Positions 16,259 through 24,398 of a stretch of 64,000 nucleotides of DNA are shown in pieces (position 1 is the first letter of the stretch; every line of letters begins with the position of its first letter). Source of the DNA: Paenibacillus pabuli (lineage in GTDB: Bacteria; Bacillota; Bacilli; Paenibacillales; Paenibacillaceae); contig NZ_JBDOIO010000003.1 in the NCBI RefSeq assembly GCF_039831995.1, positions 1,426,001 to 1,490,000 on the forward strand. Reading direction: 5' to 3'. The position numbers and the translations under genes were made by a program. The notes under the pieces were generated by a model that saw only the letters and a program-made list of their open reading frames with translations, did not search any database and had not been told where the DNA came from.

Positions 16259-17317
16259 ATGAGCAGAGCAAAAGAAATGGCACTGAAAAAAGAAGTTACC
16301 CCTTACGAGAAAAATGATCTTCGATTAAGTATCCGACAAATTATGAATACAATCCTTCCACTCTTCTTATTATGGGCCGCAGCCTACTATAGCCTGTCCG
16401 TTTCGTATTGGCTGACCTTTCCGATTGCCTTGGTGGCATCCGGATTTGTACTTCGAACGTTTATCATCTTCCATGACTGCTGTCACGGTTCCTTTTTCAA
16501 AAGCAAACGTGCCAACGACATTCTGGGGACCATTACGGGCGTCTTAACCCTTACTCCCTACCAGCAATGGAAAGCTGGACATTCCATCCACCACGCCACC
16601 AGCAGTAATCTGGACAAACGTGGTGTAGGTGATATCTGGGTCATGACCGTTGAAGAGTACAAAGCAGCATCAACATGGGGACGACTTTTCTACCGCATCT
16701 ATCGTAATCCAGTCGTGATGTTTGGCATTGGTCCTATCTATGTATTTCTGCTCGCTTACCGTTTTAACCGTAAAGCTGCTCGTCGCAAAGAGCGCATCAA
16801 CACACATCTGACTACGGTACTGATCATTGCACTTTATGCATTCATGTGCTGGTTGGTCGGATGGCAGGCCTTTGTTATGGTGCAGGCACCGGTCTTTTTC
16901 TTCTCCGGTTTCTTCGGAATCTGGCTGTTCTACGTTCAGCATCAGTTTGAAGATACCTACTTCGAACACGAGGATGAATGGAGTTACGTCAAGGCTGCTG
17001 TCGAAGGTAGTTCATATTATAAACTGCCGAAGCTGCTGCAATGGGTCAGCGGTAATATCGGATTTCACCATGTGCATCACTTGAGTCCACGCGTACCGAA
17101 CTATTATCTGGAAGAGGCTCATAATGCGACGCCACCTCTGCAAAAGGCAACGACAATCACCCTTCGTTCGAGTCTGGTAGCCCTTCGCTTCCGCCTTTGG
17201 GACGAAGAATCCAAACGATTTATCAGCTTCAAAGAAATTAAATCGTTATACCGCAAACCTTATACTCAGCCACCTATACGTGTAAGCAATCAAGCGGGTC
17301 TGACAGAGAAGCCTTAA
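16259..17317 (+). CDS. des: Membrane fatty-acid desaturase
   Basis: 352 residues. Acyl-lipid desaturase that introduces a double bond into membrane phospholipid acyl chains, raising fluidity in the cold; in B. subtilis the homologue is a delta-5 desaturase. The three iron-binding His boxes are HDCCH (72-76), HSIHH (108-112) and HHVHH (270-274), set among four to six membrane segments. The start at 16259 has GGAGG 10 bases upstream; the 11 codons before it have none. It is followed by desK and desR, giving the same order as in B. subtilis, so DesR activation at low temperature is likely. Confidence 0.93.
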   Translation: MSRAKEMALKKEVTPYEKNDLRLSIRQIMNTILPLFLLWAAAYYSLSVSYWLTFPIALVASGFVLRTFIIFHDCCHGSFFKSKRANDILGTITGVLTLTPYQQWKAGHSIHHATSSNLDKRGVGDIWVMTVEEYKAASTWGRLFYRIYRNPVVMFGIGPIYVFLLAYRFNRKAARRKERINTHLTTVLIIALYAFMCWLVGWQAFVMVQAPVFFFSGFFGIWLFYVQHQFEDTYFEHEDEWSYVKAAVEGSSYYKLPKLLQWVSGNIGFHHVHHLSPRVPNYYLEEAHNATPPLQKATTITLRSSLVALRFRLWDEESKRFISFKEIKSLYRKPYTQPPIRVSNQAGLTEKP

Positions 17318-17417
17318 ACTCTGTCGGATTCGTTTTCTTGTATTCAGGCTGAAGTCGTGCTACAGTCAGGCTAAAGTTGGAGTACAACGCAAAGCACGTT
17401 CAAGGAGGAGAATTTTT

Positions 17418-18560
17418 ATTCAAAAGTGGATGCAGCTCTTTTATAAAAATACAGGTTTGAATCCGTACGTATGGCTAGTCTTTTTCATTCTGCCTTTCTA
17501 TTATATTTCGCAATATTCAAAACTGTGGACCATGGTGACTGGAATTGTTATCATTCTTGTCTTTTTCGTCTGTTATTTGCTTGCCTTCATCACCAAGGGC
17601 TGGCAGGTATATATGTGGATCGGTCTGCTGATTGCCATTTCCATTACCATGACGATCGCATATGATTATGCGTATTTCTCACTGTTTCTTGCTTTTTTCA
17701 TTGGGAATATTAAAAATAAAGCGGGTTTTTTCACCCTCTATTCGATAAACCTGGCAGCCAGTTTTTTAACCATTAATTATGGCTTCATTATTCAGAGCTC
17801 CAGATTGCTCAGTCAGTTTCCTTTTGTATTTATCAGTCTGATGGCATCCATTCTGCTTCCAATCAGCACCTATAACAAAAACAACCGTGAGCAATTGGAG
17901 GGCCAGCTGGAGAGTGCCAATAAACGACTGGATGATCTGGTCAAAATGGAAGAACGCCAGCGTATCGCCCGTGATCTGCACGATACCCTTGGGCAGAAAC
18001 TTTCCTTGATCGGCCTGAAAACCGATCTGGCGAAACGCCTGCTTCGCGTCAACCCCGAGCAGGCCGAGATGGAGCTAAACGACTTGCGTCAAACCGCAAG
18101 CACAGCACTCAAGGAAGTTAGGGAAATGGTCACCACGATGCGCGGCACACAGCTGGTTGATGAACTGTTTCGTGCAGAGCAGATTTTGAAGGCCGCTTCG
18201 ATCGAGTTCAAACTGGATGGAAACCCCAAACTGCAGGATACCTCTCAGCTCAATGAAAATGTATTGGGTATGTGTCTAAAAGAGGCCGTCACGAATGTGG
18301 TCAAGCATAGCCAGGCAACAATATGTACAATCAGCCTCAAGGAAACCCCTTCAGATAACATTCTGACCGTTTATGACAACGGAATTGGAATGGAACATGG
18401 TAACAATAAAGAACGTCGTGGTACAGGAATTCTTGGTATGAAAGAACGACTGGAATTTGTTAATGGTTGTCTCGATATTCGCTCCGGAACAAGCATAGAC
18501 GGAACTCAGCTTATTATTCAGGTACCGAAGCTGGTTCGCAAACCAATCAAGGAGGAATAA
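17418..18560 (+). CDS. desK: DesK thermosensor histidine kinase
   Basis: 380 residues. Membrane thermosensor that phosphorylates DesR when the bilayer is rigid and dephosphorylates it when fluid. The N-terminus closely follows B. subtilis DesK (NPYVWLVFFILPFYYI), with about five membrane segments to residue ~145, a linking helix (EQLEGQLESANKRLDDL), the HisKA_3 motif ERQRIARDLHDTLGQKLSLI with the phosphorylated His (184 counted from the first ATG) and an ATPase domain with EAVTNVVKHS and DNGIGM. The only well-spaced ribosome site (GGAGG, 9 bases) points to an ATT codon at 17418; the first ATG at 17430 is 21 bases away from it. I list the ATT start as the better but unusual choice. desR follows after two bases. 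Confidence 0.92.
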   Translation: MQKWMQLFYKNTGLNPYVWLVFFILPFYYISQYSKLWTMVTGIVIILVFFVCYLLAFITKGWQVYMWIGLLIAISITMTIAYDYAYFSLFLAFFIGNIKNKAGFFTLYSINLAASFLTINYGFIIQSSRLLSQFPFVFISLMASILLPISTYNKNNREQLEGQLESANKRLDDLVKMEERQRIARDLHDTLGQKLSLIGLKTDLAKRLLRVNPEQAEMELNDLRQTASTALKEVREMVTTMRGTQLVDELFRAEQILKAASIEFKLDGNPKLQDTSQLNENVLGMCLKEAVTNVVKHSQATICTISLKETPSDNILTVYDNGIGMEHGNNKERRGTGILGMKERLEFVNGCLDIRSGTSIDGTQLIIQVPKLVRKPIKEE

Positions 18561-18562
18561 AC

Positions 18563-19162
18563 ATGATCAGAATCGTCATCGCCGAAGACCAACGCATGAT
18601 GCTTGGTGCCCTCTCCTCCCTGCTCAATTTGGAAGTAGACATGGAAGTGGTTGGTCGGGCAAGCAACGGGCAGGAGGCACTTGAGCTCGTCCAGCAGCAT
18701 GCCCCCGATATATGCCTGATGGATATTGAAATGCCTCTCAAAAGCGGTCTGGAAGCTGCAGAGGAATTAAAAGGAACGAACTGTAAGGTAATTATCTTAA
18801 CGACCTTTGCTCGGACCGGTTATTTCGAACGTGCATTAAAAGGCGGGGTGAGAGGTTACCTGTTAAAGGACAGTCCAATTGAGGAATTGGCTGAAGCCAT
18901 ACGCCAGGTCATGAACGGACGCCGTATCTTCGCCCCTGACCTGGTAGACGAGGCTTATGTCGAGGAAAACCCGCTTACAGAGCGGGAGAATGCCGTCCTT
19001 GGCCTCATGGCTGATGGCAAGAACACGAAGGAAATTGCCAAACACCTGTTTATCACGACTGGCACGGTGCGCAACTACATCTCTATCATTCTGAACAAAT
19101 TAAATGCAAGCAATCGGATTGAAGCCATCACCCGTTCCAAGGAAAAGGGCTGGTTCAAATGA
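18563..19162 (+). CDS. desR: DesR response regulator
   Basis: 199 residues. NarL/FixJ-type regulator that activates des. The receiver domain has the acidic pair ED (8-9), phosphorylation site Asp54 in ICLMDIEMP, Thr in VIILTTFAR and Lys in GYLLKDSP. The C-terminal helix-turn-helix begins at LTERENAVLGLMADGKNTKE. The ATG at 18563 has GGAGG 7 bases upstream, with the desK stop two bases before it, so the pair is co-translated. B. subtilis DesR also uses Asp54. Confidence 0.93.
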   Translation: MIRIVIAEDQRMMLGALSSLLNLEVDMEVVGRASNGQEALELVQQHAPDICLMDIEMPLKSGLEAAEELKGTNCKVIILTTFARTGYFERALKGGVRGYLLKDSPIEELAEAIRQVMNGRRIFAPDLVDEAYVEENPLTERENAVLGLMADGKNTKEIAKHLFITTGTVRNYISIILNKLNASNRIEAITRSKEKGWFK

Positions 19163-19193
19163 AAGTACCGCTTCAACCCATTACGACACAAAT

Positions 19194-19237
19194 AATAGCT
19201 TGGTCAGGAGCTTCCACTCCCAGCCAAGCTATTTTAG
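19194..19237. terminator. Terminator between desR and the lipoprotein gene
   Basis: AATAGCTTGG / CCAAGCTATT arms with TTTTAG after on the plus strand; convergent genes on both sides can share it. Confidence 0.75.
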
Positions 19238-19246
19238 TTACTTATT

Positions 19247-20179
19247 TTATTTGACCGATGCAACCATCCCTAGTGCGTCATTCGGCACCTGATTCGTTTG
19301 CAGCTGATGAATCTGCTTGCCTTCCTGCCATGAGATCGTGACCTTCACCGTTTTCCCGCCACTCGGATATTCCACATTCACGAAGCCTTTGTCCTTTGGA
19401 GCAGGCAGCGTGTGAGATTCCAGGTACTCGACCATTTTCTTGGCAATCCCCGGATTGTTCATCTTGTCTTCGGAGACCGATCGGATTTGCAGCGTCCATC
19501 TGCCTTCCTTCCAGGTTAAATACTGACTCCCTGCTGCCCCTTCGGCCATGCCTTTGATCCCGTGTCCGAGGTCAACTGACATTTCCTCGGGGATGTCGTC
19601 AAGGTTCGTATCCGGGAAAATCCCCGTGCTATTCGGGTCCTTATAGGTCTTCACTTCATAGGATGCGAACACCGCCGGTGCTTGGTTTGAAGACGTCAAT
19701 GATGCATCGTTGATCGGAACGGACTGATCCACGGAATAGAAATTCACCTTGAAAGCCTCTGACGTATTGGCAGAAATGGCTGCTGCCAGATGTTTTCCTT
19801 TGTCCAGAGCGAATGAAGTCGGCAGCACGGTATCCTTCATCTTCATTTGACTGCGAATTTCCTGAATGACATCGCTAACGCTGGACTGCCCCTGTGTTCC
19901 CAGGCTGCCTTCCGAACCGGAATTGTTTTTTTCACCTGCAGATGTACTTGTACCCTCTGAGGTATTTTCATTATTATCCGAGCCTGCTGCAGTATGATTT
20001 CCTTCTGAAGTGTTCGAAAAATCGGCTCCACCGCTCCCGGATTGAGTTTGCTCACCTGAGATCGAAGTAGATGTGTTGCTTGCCTGTGACGTATTGTTTT
20101 CCTGCCCCCCGCAACCTGCAAGCGCAAGTAACACAGCAGTGGTAACAGGAATGATTACCCAACGTTTTTGCTTTTTCAT
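19247..20179 (-). CDS. Surface lipoprotein with Ser/Asn/Gly-rich linker, function unknown
   Basis: 310 residues. A clear lipoprotein signal ends LLALAGC (Cys23). Residues about 24-100 are a low-complexity Ser/Thr/Asn/Gly/Glu linker, probably a wall-spanning stalk. The folded part starts near SDVIQEIRSQMKMKDTVLPT and contains KHLAAAISANTSEAFKVNFY, VFASYEVKTYKDP and GSQYLTWKEGRWTLQIRS, which look like a beta-rich extracytoplasmic domain; I do not recognise the family. The start at 20179 has GGAGG 8 bases upstream. It ends next to desR's terminator and follows the deacetylase gene by 69 bases on the same strand, so both may be envelope genes of one unit. Confidence 0.75.
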   Translation of the reverse strand: MKKQKRWVIIPVTTAVLLALAGCGGQENNTSQASNTSTSISGEQTQSGSGGADFSNTSEGNHTAAGSDNNENTSEGTSTSAGEKNNSGSEGSLGTQGQSSVSDVIQEIRSQMKMKDTVLPTSFALDKGKHLAAAISANTSEAFKVNFYSVDQSVPINDASLTSSNQAPAVFASYEVKTYKDPNSTGIFPDTNLDDIPEEMSVDLGHGIKGMAEGAAGSQYLTWKEGRWTLQIRSVSEDKMNNPGIAKKMVEYLESHTLPAPKDKGFVNVEYPSGGKTVKVTISWQEGKQIHQLQTNQVPNDALGMVASVK

Positions 20180-20248
20180 GATGATCGCCTCCTTGATGTC
20201 TTCTTTCAATTGGATATTGTTTTTTTAAGCTTCATAACGTGTACTATA

Positions 20249-20989
20249 TTAACGTTTATCGTTCCAGAAGTTAACCGGCTGCACTTTTTTGGTCAAAATT
20301 TCGAACTTGTATCCTTCTGCTTTCAATGTTTTCAACAATTGCGGAAGTACTTTTAGGGTCGCTTCCTGATCATGCATTAGCACAACCGGCGTTGTACCGC
20401 TCTTTTGAACGTTGTGAATCTGTTTCATCATACTGTTGTAAACCTTCTGGTGATCTTTCTTGTATTTCCAATCTTCGGAATCCACATTCCAATCCCATAG
20501 ATGGAATCCACCTTGAGCAAGCAACACATTACGATATGACGACTTGAGATAAGGCTTACTGCCGTAAGGTGTACGAACAAGACTTGTCTTCACCCCGGCA
20601 ACTTTGTTCAACGTCACATTCGCCTGCTGCATTTCCTTCAGTCCACTGTATGCCGATTGATAAAATTTGCTGGGAACGTGTGTCACGCCATGGAGACCCA
20701 ATCCATGTCCGTCCGCCACAATACGTTTGGTCGCTTTCTGAAATTGCTGCATTTGTGGTCCGAGCATGAAGAAAGTCGCTTTTGCATGATACTGATCCAG
20801 TATATCCAGCAGTTGACCCGTGTGGGCTGTGGGCCCATCATCAAAGGTAAGATATATGATCTTCGCATTCGTTTTTGCTCCAGCAGATTTGGAAGCACTT
20901 GGCTTCGCGGATACCGACTGAGGCAAAAGGAGTGGAATCATAAGTAAAATGGCAAGTGTGGCGATCAATGATTTGCGAATATGTAACAT
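20249..20989 (-). CDS. Secreted polysaccharide deacetylase (NodB family)
   Basis: 246 residues. Signal peptide (residues 1-28, ending SVSA). The NodB domain has TFDDGP (48-53, catalytic Asp and metal Asp), LHGVTH (metal His100 and His104), RTPYGS, GFHLWDWNVDSEDW and VLMHD. These enzymes remove acetyl groups from peptidoglycan or chitin-like polymers outside the cell. Compared with the usual H-S-H-T-H motif, HGVTH keeps the two metal ligands. AAGGGAG lies about 10 bases before the ATG. Confidence 0.88.
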   Translation of the reverse strand: MLHIRKSLIATLAILLMIPLLLPQSVSAKPSASKSAGAKTNAKIIYLTFDDGPTAHTGQLLDILDQYHAKATFFMLGPQMQQFQKATKRIVADGHGLGLHGVTHVPSKFYQSAYSGLKEMQQANVTLNKVAGVKTSLVRTPYGSKPYLKSSYRNVLLAQGGFHLWDWNVDSEDWKYKKDHQKVYNSMMKQIHNVQKSGTTPVVLMHDQEATLKVLPQLLKTLKAEGYKFEILTKKVQPVNFWNDKR

Positions 20990-21385
20990 AAATATAAATC
21001 TCCCTTGTGTCTAGTATTTCCCCGGGTGTCTACGAATCTCTCATTGCATCCCTTGGCGATAATCCTAATACTAACAAAAAGGACACGCCTCATTCTCGCT
21101 CCAAATGCTACGTTCGAGTTACACTTTTGTCAGAATAGCCAATGAAATAAAACGAAATTGATAGATTTGCAGCGAAAATCATCCCCGTCAGGATAGATCA
21201 TTTTTGACATATGTTTCATTAACCTATTTTGAATGATCTGATAGATTTATGTTCGAAGTTTGTTTCCCATTTGATAAATTGAGATTAAACAACACAGCAA
21301 AAAAGCCTGCACAAGGCAAGCTTTTCATATGTAGTACGGAATATTTGATTGACATGTATTACGTGTGATTCATGCGCAATCACTA
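20990..21385. other. Intergenic region between ferritin and the deacetylase
   Basis: 396 bases, A+T rich, with no ORF that has a ribosome site. It holds the ferritin terminator (21301-21325) and must hold the deacetylase promoter, which I could not fix. Confidence 0.5.
21301..21325 (-). terminator. Ferritin gene terminator
   Basis: AAAAGCCTGC / GCAAGCTTTT stem followed by T-rich sequence on the minus strand. Confidence 0.65.
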
Positions 21386-21889
21386 TTACTCTGCAGGAGC
21401 AGTGAACGAACGTTTCCCGAATTCAGCGTCCAGCATATAGAAGGCATTGCTGTCTTTTTCAATGCGGCGCAGCTTTTGAATGATGCTGTCAAACAATGCT
21501 TCTTCCTCTACTTGCTCATCAATGAACCATTTCAGGAAATACATCGTAGCATGCTCACGTTCATTCAAGGCAAGGTCAGCCAGGTTGTAGAATTTTTTCG
21601 TATTTTGCTGTTCATGTGCATATCCGTGCTCAAACACATCCAGCATGGAAGTATACTCATTTTTCGGTTCCGGCAAAGCCTCCAATGTCGCGCGTTGTCC
21701 ACGATCGTTCAGGAACTTGTATATTTTCATTCCATGGAATCGCTCTTCTTCAGCCTGTACAATGAAAAAATTCGCGAAGCCGTCCAGACTTTCACTGGAA
21801 CAGTATGCTGCCATCGCGAGATATACATGGGCAGAATAAAACTCAAAATTCATCTGTTGGTTCAATGCCTGTGTTAACTCTTTACTCAT
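21386..21889 (-). CDS. ftnA: Ferritin (non-heme iron storage protein)
   Basis: 167 residues, the usual bacterial ferritin length. Four-helix-bundle ferroxidase residues appear in NFEFYSAHVYLAMAAYCSS, QAEEERFHGMKIYKFLNDRG (E-x-x-H), and later HEQQNTKKFYNLADLALNE and WFIDEQVEEEALFDSI. It oxidises Fe(II) and stores iron in a 24-subunit shell. The ATG at 21889 is preferred because GAGGTG is 8 bases upstream; a GTG three codons earlier is too close to it. No iron-regulator site is clear upstream. Confidence 0.92.
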   Translation of the reverse strand: MSKELTQALNQQMNFEFYSAHVYLAMAAYCSSESLDGFANFFIVQAEEERFHGMKIYKFLNDRGQRATLEALPEPKNEYTSMLDVFEHGYAHEQQNTKKFYNLADLALNEREHATMYFLKWFIDEQVEEEALFDSIIQKLRRIEKDSNAFYMLDAEFGKRSFTAPAE

Positions 21890-22029
21890 ATTCGACACAC
21901 CTCATGCTTTCTCTAGGAATGGTCCTATTCTATCATAATGAACGTGGAACTGACATGGATTATCTACCAAATGGGCTAATGACTTAATTTATGTTCTTCA
22001 TATTAAGCGTACACGAATCTGAATAAAAG

Positions 22030-22056
22030 AAAGCTCTGCCGGCATGGCAGAGCTTC
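22030..22056 (-). terminator. Terminator of the YjcZ-like gene
   Basis: AAGCTCTGCC / GGCAGAGCTT arms followed by CTTTTATT on the minus strand. Confidence 0.75.
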
Positions 22057-22079
22057 CTTCATTCATTTGGAGAAATGAA

Positions 22080-22199
22080 TTATACCAAGAACGCTTTGGA
22101 GATGATAACCAACAGGATGAACAGAACCAGAATGGCACCTACAGAAGTAAAACCTCCGTATCCGTAGCCTCTTGTTTCTCCACCTAATACTTCGCTCAT
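22080..22199 (-). CDS. YjcZ-family sporulation-type microprotein
   Basis: 39 residues: a Gly/Tyr-rich start (GGETRGYGYGGFTSVGA) followed by one hydrophobic helix (ILVLFILLVIISKAFLV). This is the layout of the YjcZ/SscA-type small proteins linked to spore assembly in Bacillus. GGAGG lies 8 bases before the ATG and a terminator follows. It is below the usual length cut-off for gene finders but well supported. Confidence 0.85.
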   Translation of the reverse strand: MSEVLGGETRGYGYGGFTSVGAILVLFILLVIISKAFLV

Positions 22200-22292
22200 T
22201 GACCGTACCTCCTCTGCAACAGGTATGGGATATCTTATGCAGGAAGAACGGGTTTGACCGGGCGAATGCCCTAATATTTAAAATTGCATTTC

Positions 22293-22613
22293 TTAATAAC
22301 GGGGGGATTCCACCCGCATAATATCGAGAAAAGGTACTTTCGCCATAAACTCCTCTTCGGTGTATTCTACATGTACCAGCCGAGTGCGGGAATCCAGCTT
22401 GACAATAACCCCTTGTACCTGCTCTTCCTTCCCCCATACCGTCAACAGTACTTCCGAACGCTCGTGATACGCTTCAACCAATTGATTCCCCAACTCTTCC
22501 AGCTCAAATTCATCCCTAGTAGGTCTTTTTGCGACTTTTGCTTTTGCCAATGTGGAGGCCTCCTCTACAGCTAATCCGACGTCCCGATTCCACGGGTTGT
22601 TTGCCGAGGGCAT
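22293..22613 (-). CDS. YolD-like family protein
   Basis: 106 residues. RDEFELEELGNQLVEAYHER, then VLLTVWGKEEQVQGVIVKLD and RTRLVHVEYTEEEFMAKVPF followed by LDIMRVE, is the YolD-like domain, seen in sporulation and phage-linked proteins and often near Y-family polymerase genes; function unknown. No Shine-Dalgarno precedes the ATG. A TATACT -10 (22622-22627) with ATTACA 17 bases above would place the transcript start at or within a base or two of the ATG, so the mRNA may be leaderless. A TTG two codons upstream is the only other option. Confidence 0.8.
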   Translation of the reverse strand: MPSANNPWNRDVGLAVEEASTLAKAKVAKRPTRDEFELEELGNQLVEAYHERSEVLLTVWGKEEQVQGVIVKLDSRTRLVHVEYTEEEFMAKVPFLDIMRVESPRY

Positions 22614-22621
22614 ATTCAATT

Positions 22622-22650
22622 AGTATACCATTCATTTGCGTTCGTGTAAT
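22622..22650 (-). promoter_or_regulatory. Promoter abutting the YolD-like start codon
   Basis: TATACT (22622-22627), 17-base spacer, ATTACA (22645-22650) on the minus strand. Confidence 0.4.
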
Positions 22651-22706
22651 GTCATGGAAGTCATTTGGAGCAAATTTCCCAATTCATCACCGTAAGCTGG
22701 ATTGCG

Positions 22707-24398
22707 TTATTCTTCACGGTACTCGATAACAATCGTGTACTCATTCGATCGGGCTTCACCGTTTCGTTTCTTTCCGTTCAGTTCATAGGTGTACAGAGCA
22801 GTCAGGAAACCTTTCAGGGTTCCCGTGTCCTCCGCGGACAGCTGCGCTGCATAGGAGATATTTCGCTGCGCACCTGGAACCAGTTCCCCCAGATGCAGAT
22901 ACCTTGGCGAAGAGTATTCGGGTATGCTCCATTGAACCTGACCTTCCTCTTGTCCTCGCCACTTGGCTCCCGGTGGAAGAACGCCTGTCAATTGTACACG
23001 GGCAGGCAGTGAGCCTATATTCTCGACCCGGACCTGAAAAGTGACTGATCCACCCTGCTCGACCAAATGAGGAGTCACTTCAACGTGAACCTTGATAATC
23101 GGGCCTTTCAGGTAGATCGTCGCTTCGTTGGAGGCGGCCATGCGCTGCACCATTCGTGAATCCGGCAATCGATACGTATACAAGAGACGCGCCTGGTTAA
23201 CCAGTTTGGATGGATCAGGCATGGCAGTCCCATGTTCTATAATTTTTGCTTCAAATTGAATATTGATGACAGACCGTGCAGTCAATGTCCCCAGGCTCAC
23301 TCCTTTGACCGGATTGGCCCCGGGCCGTTTGACACCATTCCAGCTGAGGCTCCCTTCCACAAAGGTCATGCCGGCCGGCAATGAATCTGATACCTTGGCA
23401 TCCACCGCATAATTGCTTTCATTCGCAATGGTAATGTCATATCGTACCGTATCCCCGGCTGAGGCAATCTCTGGAAGCACCCTTTTTTGAATCGAAATAA
23501 ATGGCTGGATGACTTCAAGTGTGACTTCGTTCGAGTAAACGATCTCCCGCTTGCCTGCAGAAGTGTACTCCAGCACCGCCTGAGTTGGAATACTTTCAGC
23601 ATCCCTTACCGAAACCACCTGGACCCGATATTGAATACGGACAGAACTTCTGGGCTCAATGTCACCGATCTCTATTCCAGAATCCGGGGTCATCTGGGGG
23701 GCGAACATTCCGTTAATTACAACACTTGCAGGAATAAACACAAGGCCAGGAGCCAAAGCGATGGTCACCTTGGCACCTGCAGCTGTCAGAAATCCAGGAT
23801 TGCTCACAACGACACTGTACAAAACAATATCCCCTGAAAAGGTCGGGATATGGTCCGACTGAAGGGCAACCTCCAGACGGGATGAGGCCAGAGTGACCTC
23901 AACCGTATTGGATAGTTCTCGGCCTGTAACCGTCCTGCCTTCCGGTGTTAGAAATTCATAGTTAACCTGTGCCTGATTGAGCAGCTTCAATGTCGGAGGT
24001 AATCGCACGATGGCAACTTGAAAGTGGTAGCGCAGTGTAGCTCCCGGCGTAACCTCTGCAGGAGGCAGCCCAAGCTGAGGTGATGCACCGGGTAATGGAA
24101 CGCCATCACGAAGTACACTATTCGGAAGCAGTGACGTATCTTCCGAGAGCGGATCTACTACGTATACGATGGCAGTTCGATTACCAGAATTCGTAATCTC
24201 AATCTGATAAGTTAGCGACTGTCCCAGTGCAGCAACAGTCACATTGGATTCCTTTCTTACTTCAAGTCTGGGTCCAACCCATGGTGTGACTACGGTATTG
24301 GAGTAGGCCACTTGTTCCAGTTCAGTCGTACCCGAGCTGAATCGAACCAGTGACTGATTCTGTAGCCAGTGGGACAACGGACCGGAAGATTGGCTCAT
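22707..24398 (-). CDS. DUF11 repeat protein, C-terminal segment of a split giant
   Basis: 563 residues. It starts with the tail of a DUF11 unit (LQNQSLVRFSSG, then YSNTVVTPWVGP), which completes the unit left open by the upstream ORF, followed by four more diverged units opening at RLEVRKESN, RLEVALQSD, FISIQKRVL and IIKVHVEVT. It ends SNEYTIVIEYREE without an LPXTG sorting signal or membrane anchor. The ATG shares ATGA with the upstream stop; the only ribosome site is a weak GAGGT. Either the two proteins are made by termination-reinitiation, or a single ~2,800-residue protein has been broken by a frameshift. DUF11 domains are immunoglobulin-like and usually surface exposed. Confidence 0.75.
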   Translation of the reverse strand: MSQSSGPLSHWLQNQSLVRFSSGTTELEQVAYSNTVVTPWVGPRLEVRKESNVTVAALGQSLTYQIEITNSGNRTAIVYVVDPLSEDTSLLPNSVLRDGVPLPGASPQLGLPPAEVTPGATLRYHFQVAIVRLPPTLKLLNQAQVNYEFLTPEGRTVTGRELSNTVEVTLASSRLEVALQSDHIPTFSGDIVLYSVVVSNPGFLTAAGAKVTIALAPGLVFIPASVVINGMFAPQMTPDSGIEIGDIEPRSSVRIQYRVQVVSVRDAESIPTQAVLEYTSAGKREIVYSNEVTLEVIQPFISIQKRVLPEIASAGDTVRYDITIANESNYAVDAKVSDSLPAGMTFVEGSLSWNGVKRPGANPVKGVSLGTLTARSVINIQFEAKIIEHGTAMPDPSKLVNQARLLYTYRLPDSRMVQRMAASNEATIYLKGPIIKVHVEVTPHLVEQGGSVTFQVRVENIGSLPARVQLTGVLPPGAKWRGQEEGQVQWSIPEYSSPRYLHLGELVPGAQRNISYAAQLSAEDTGTLKGFLTALYTYELNGKKRNGEARSNEYTIVIEYREE

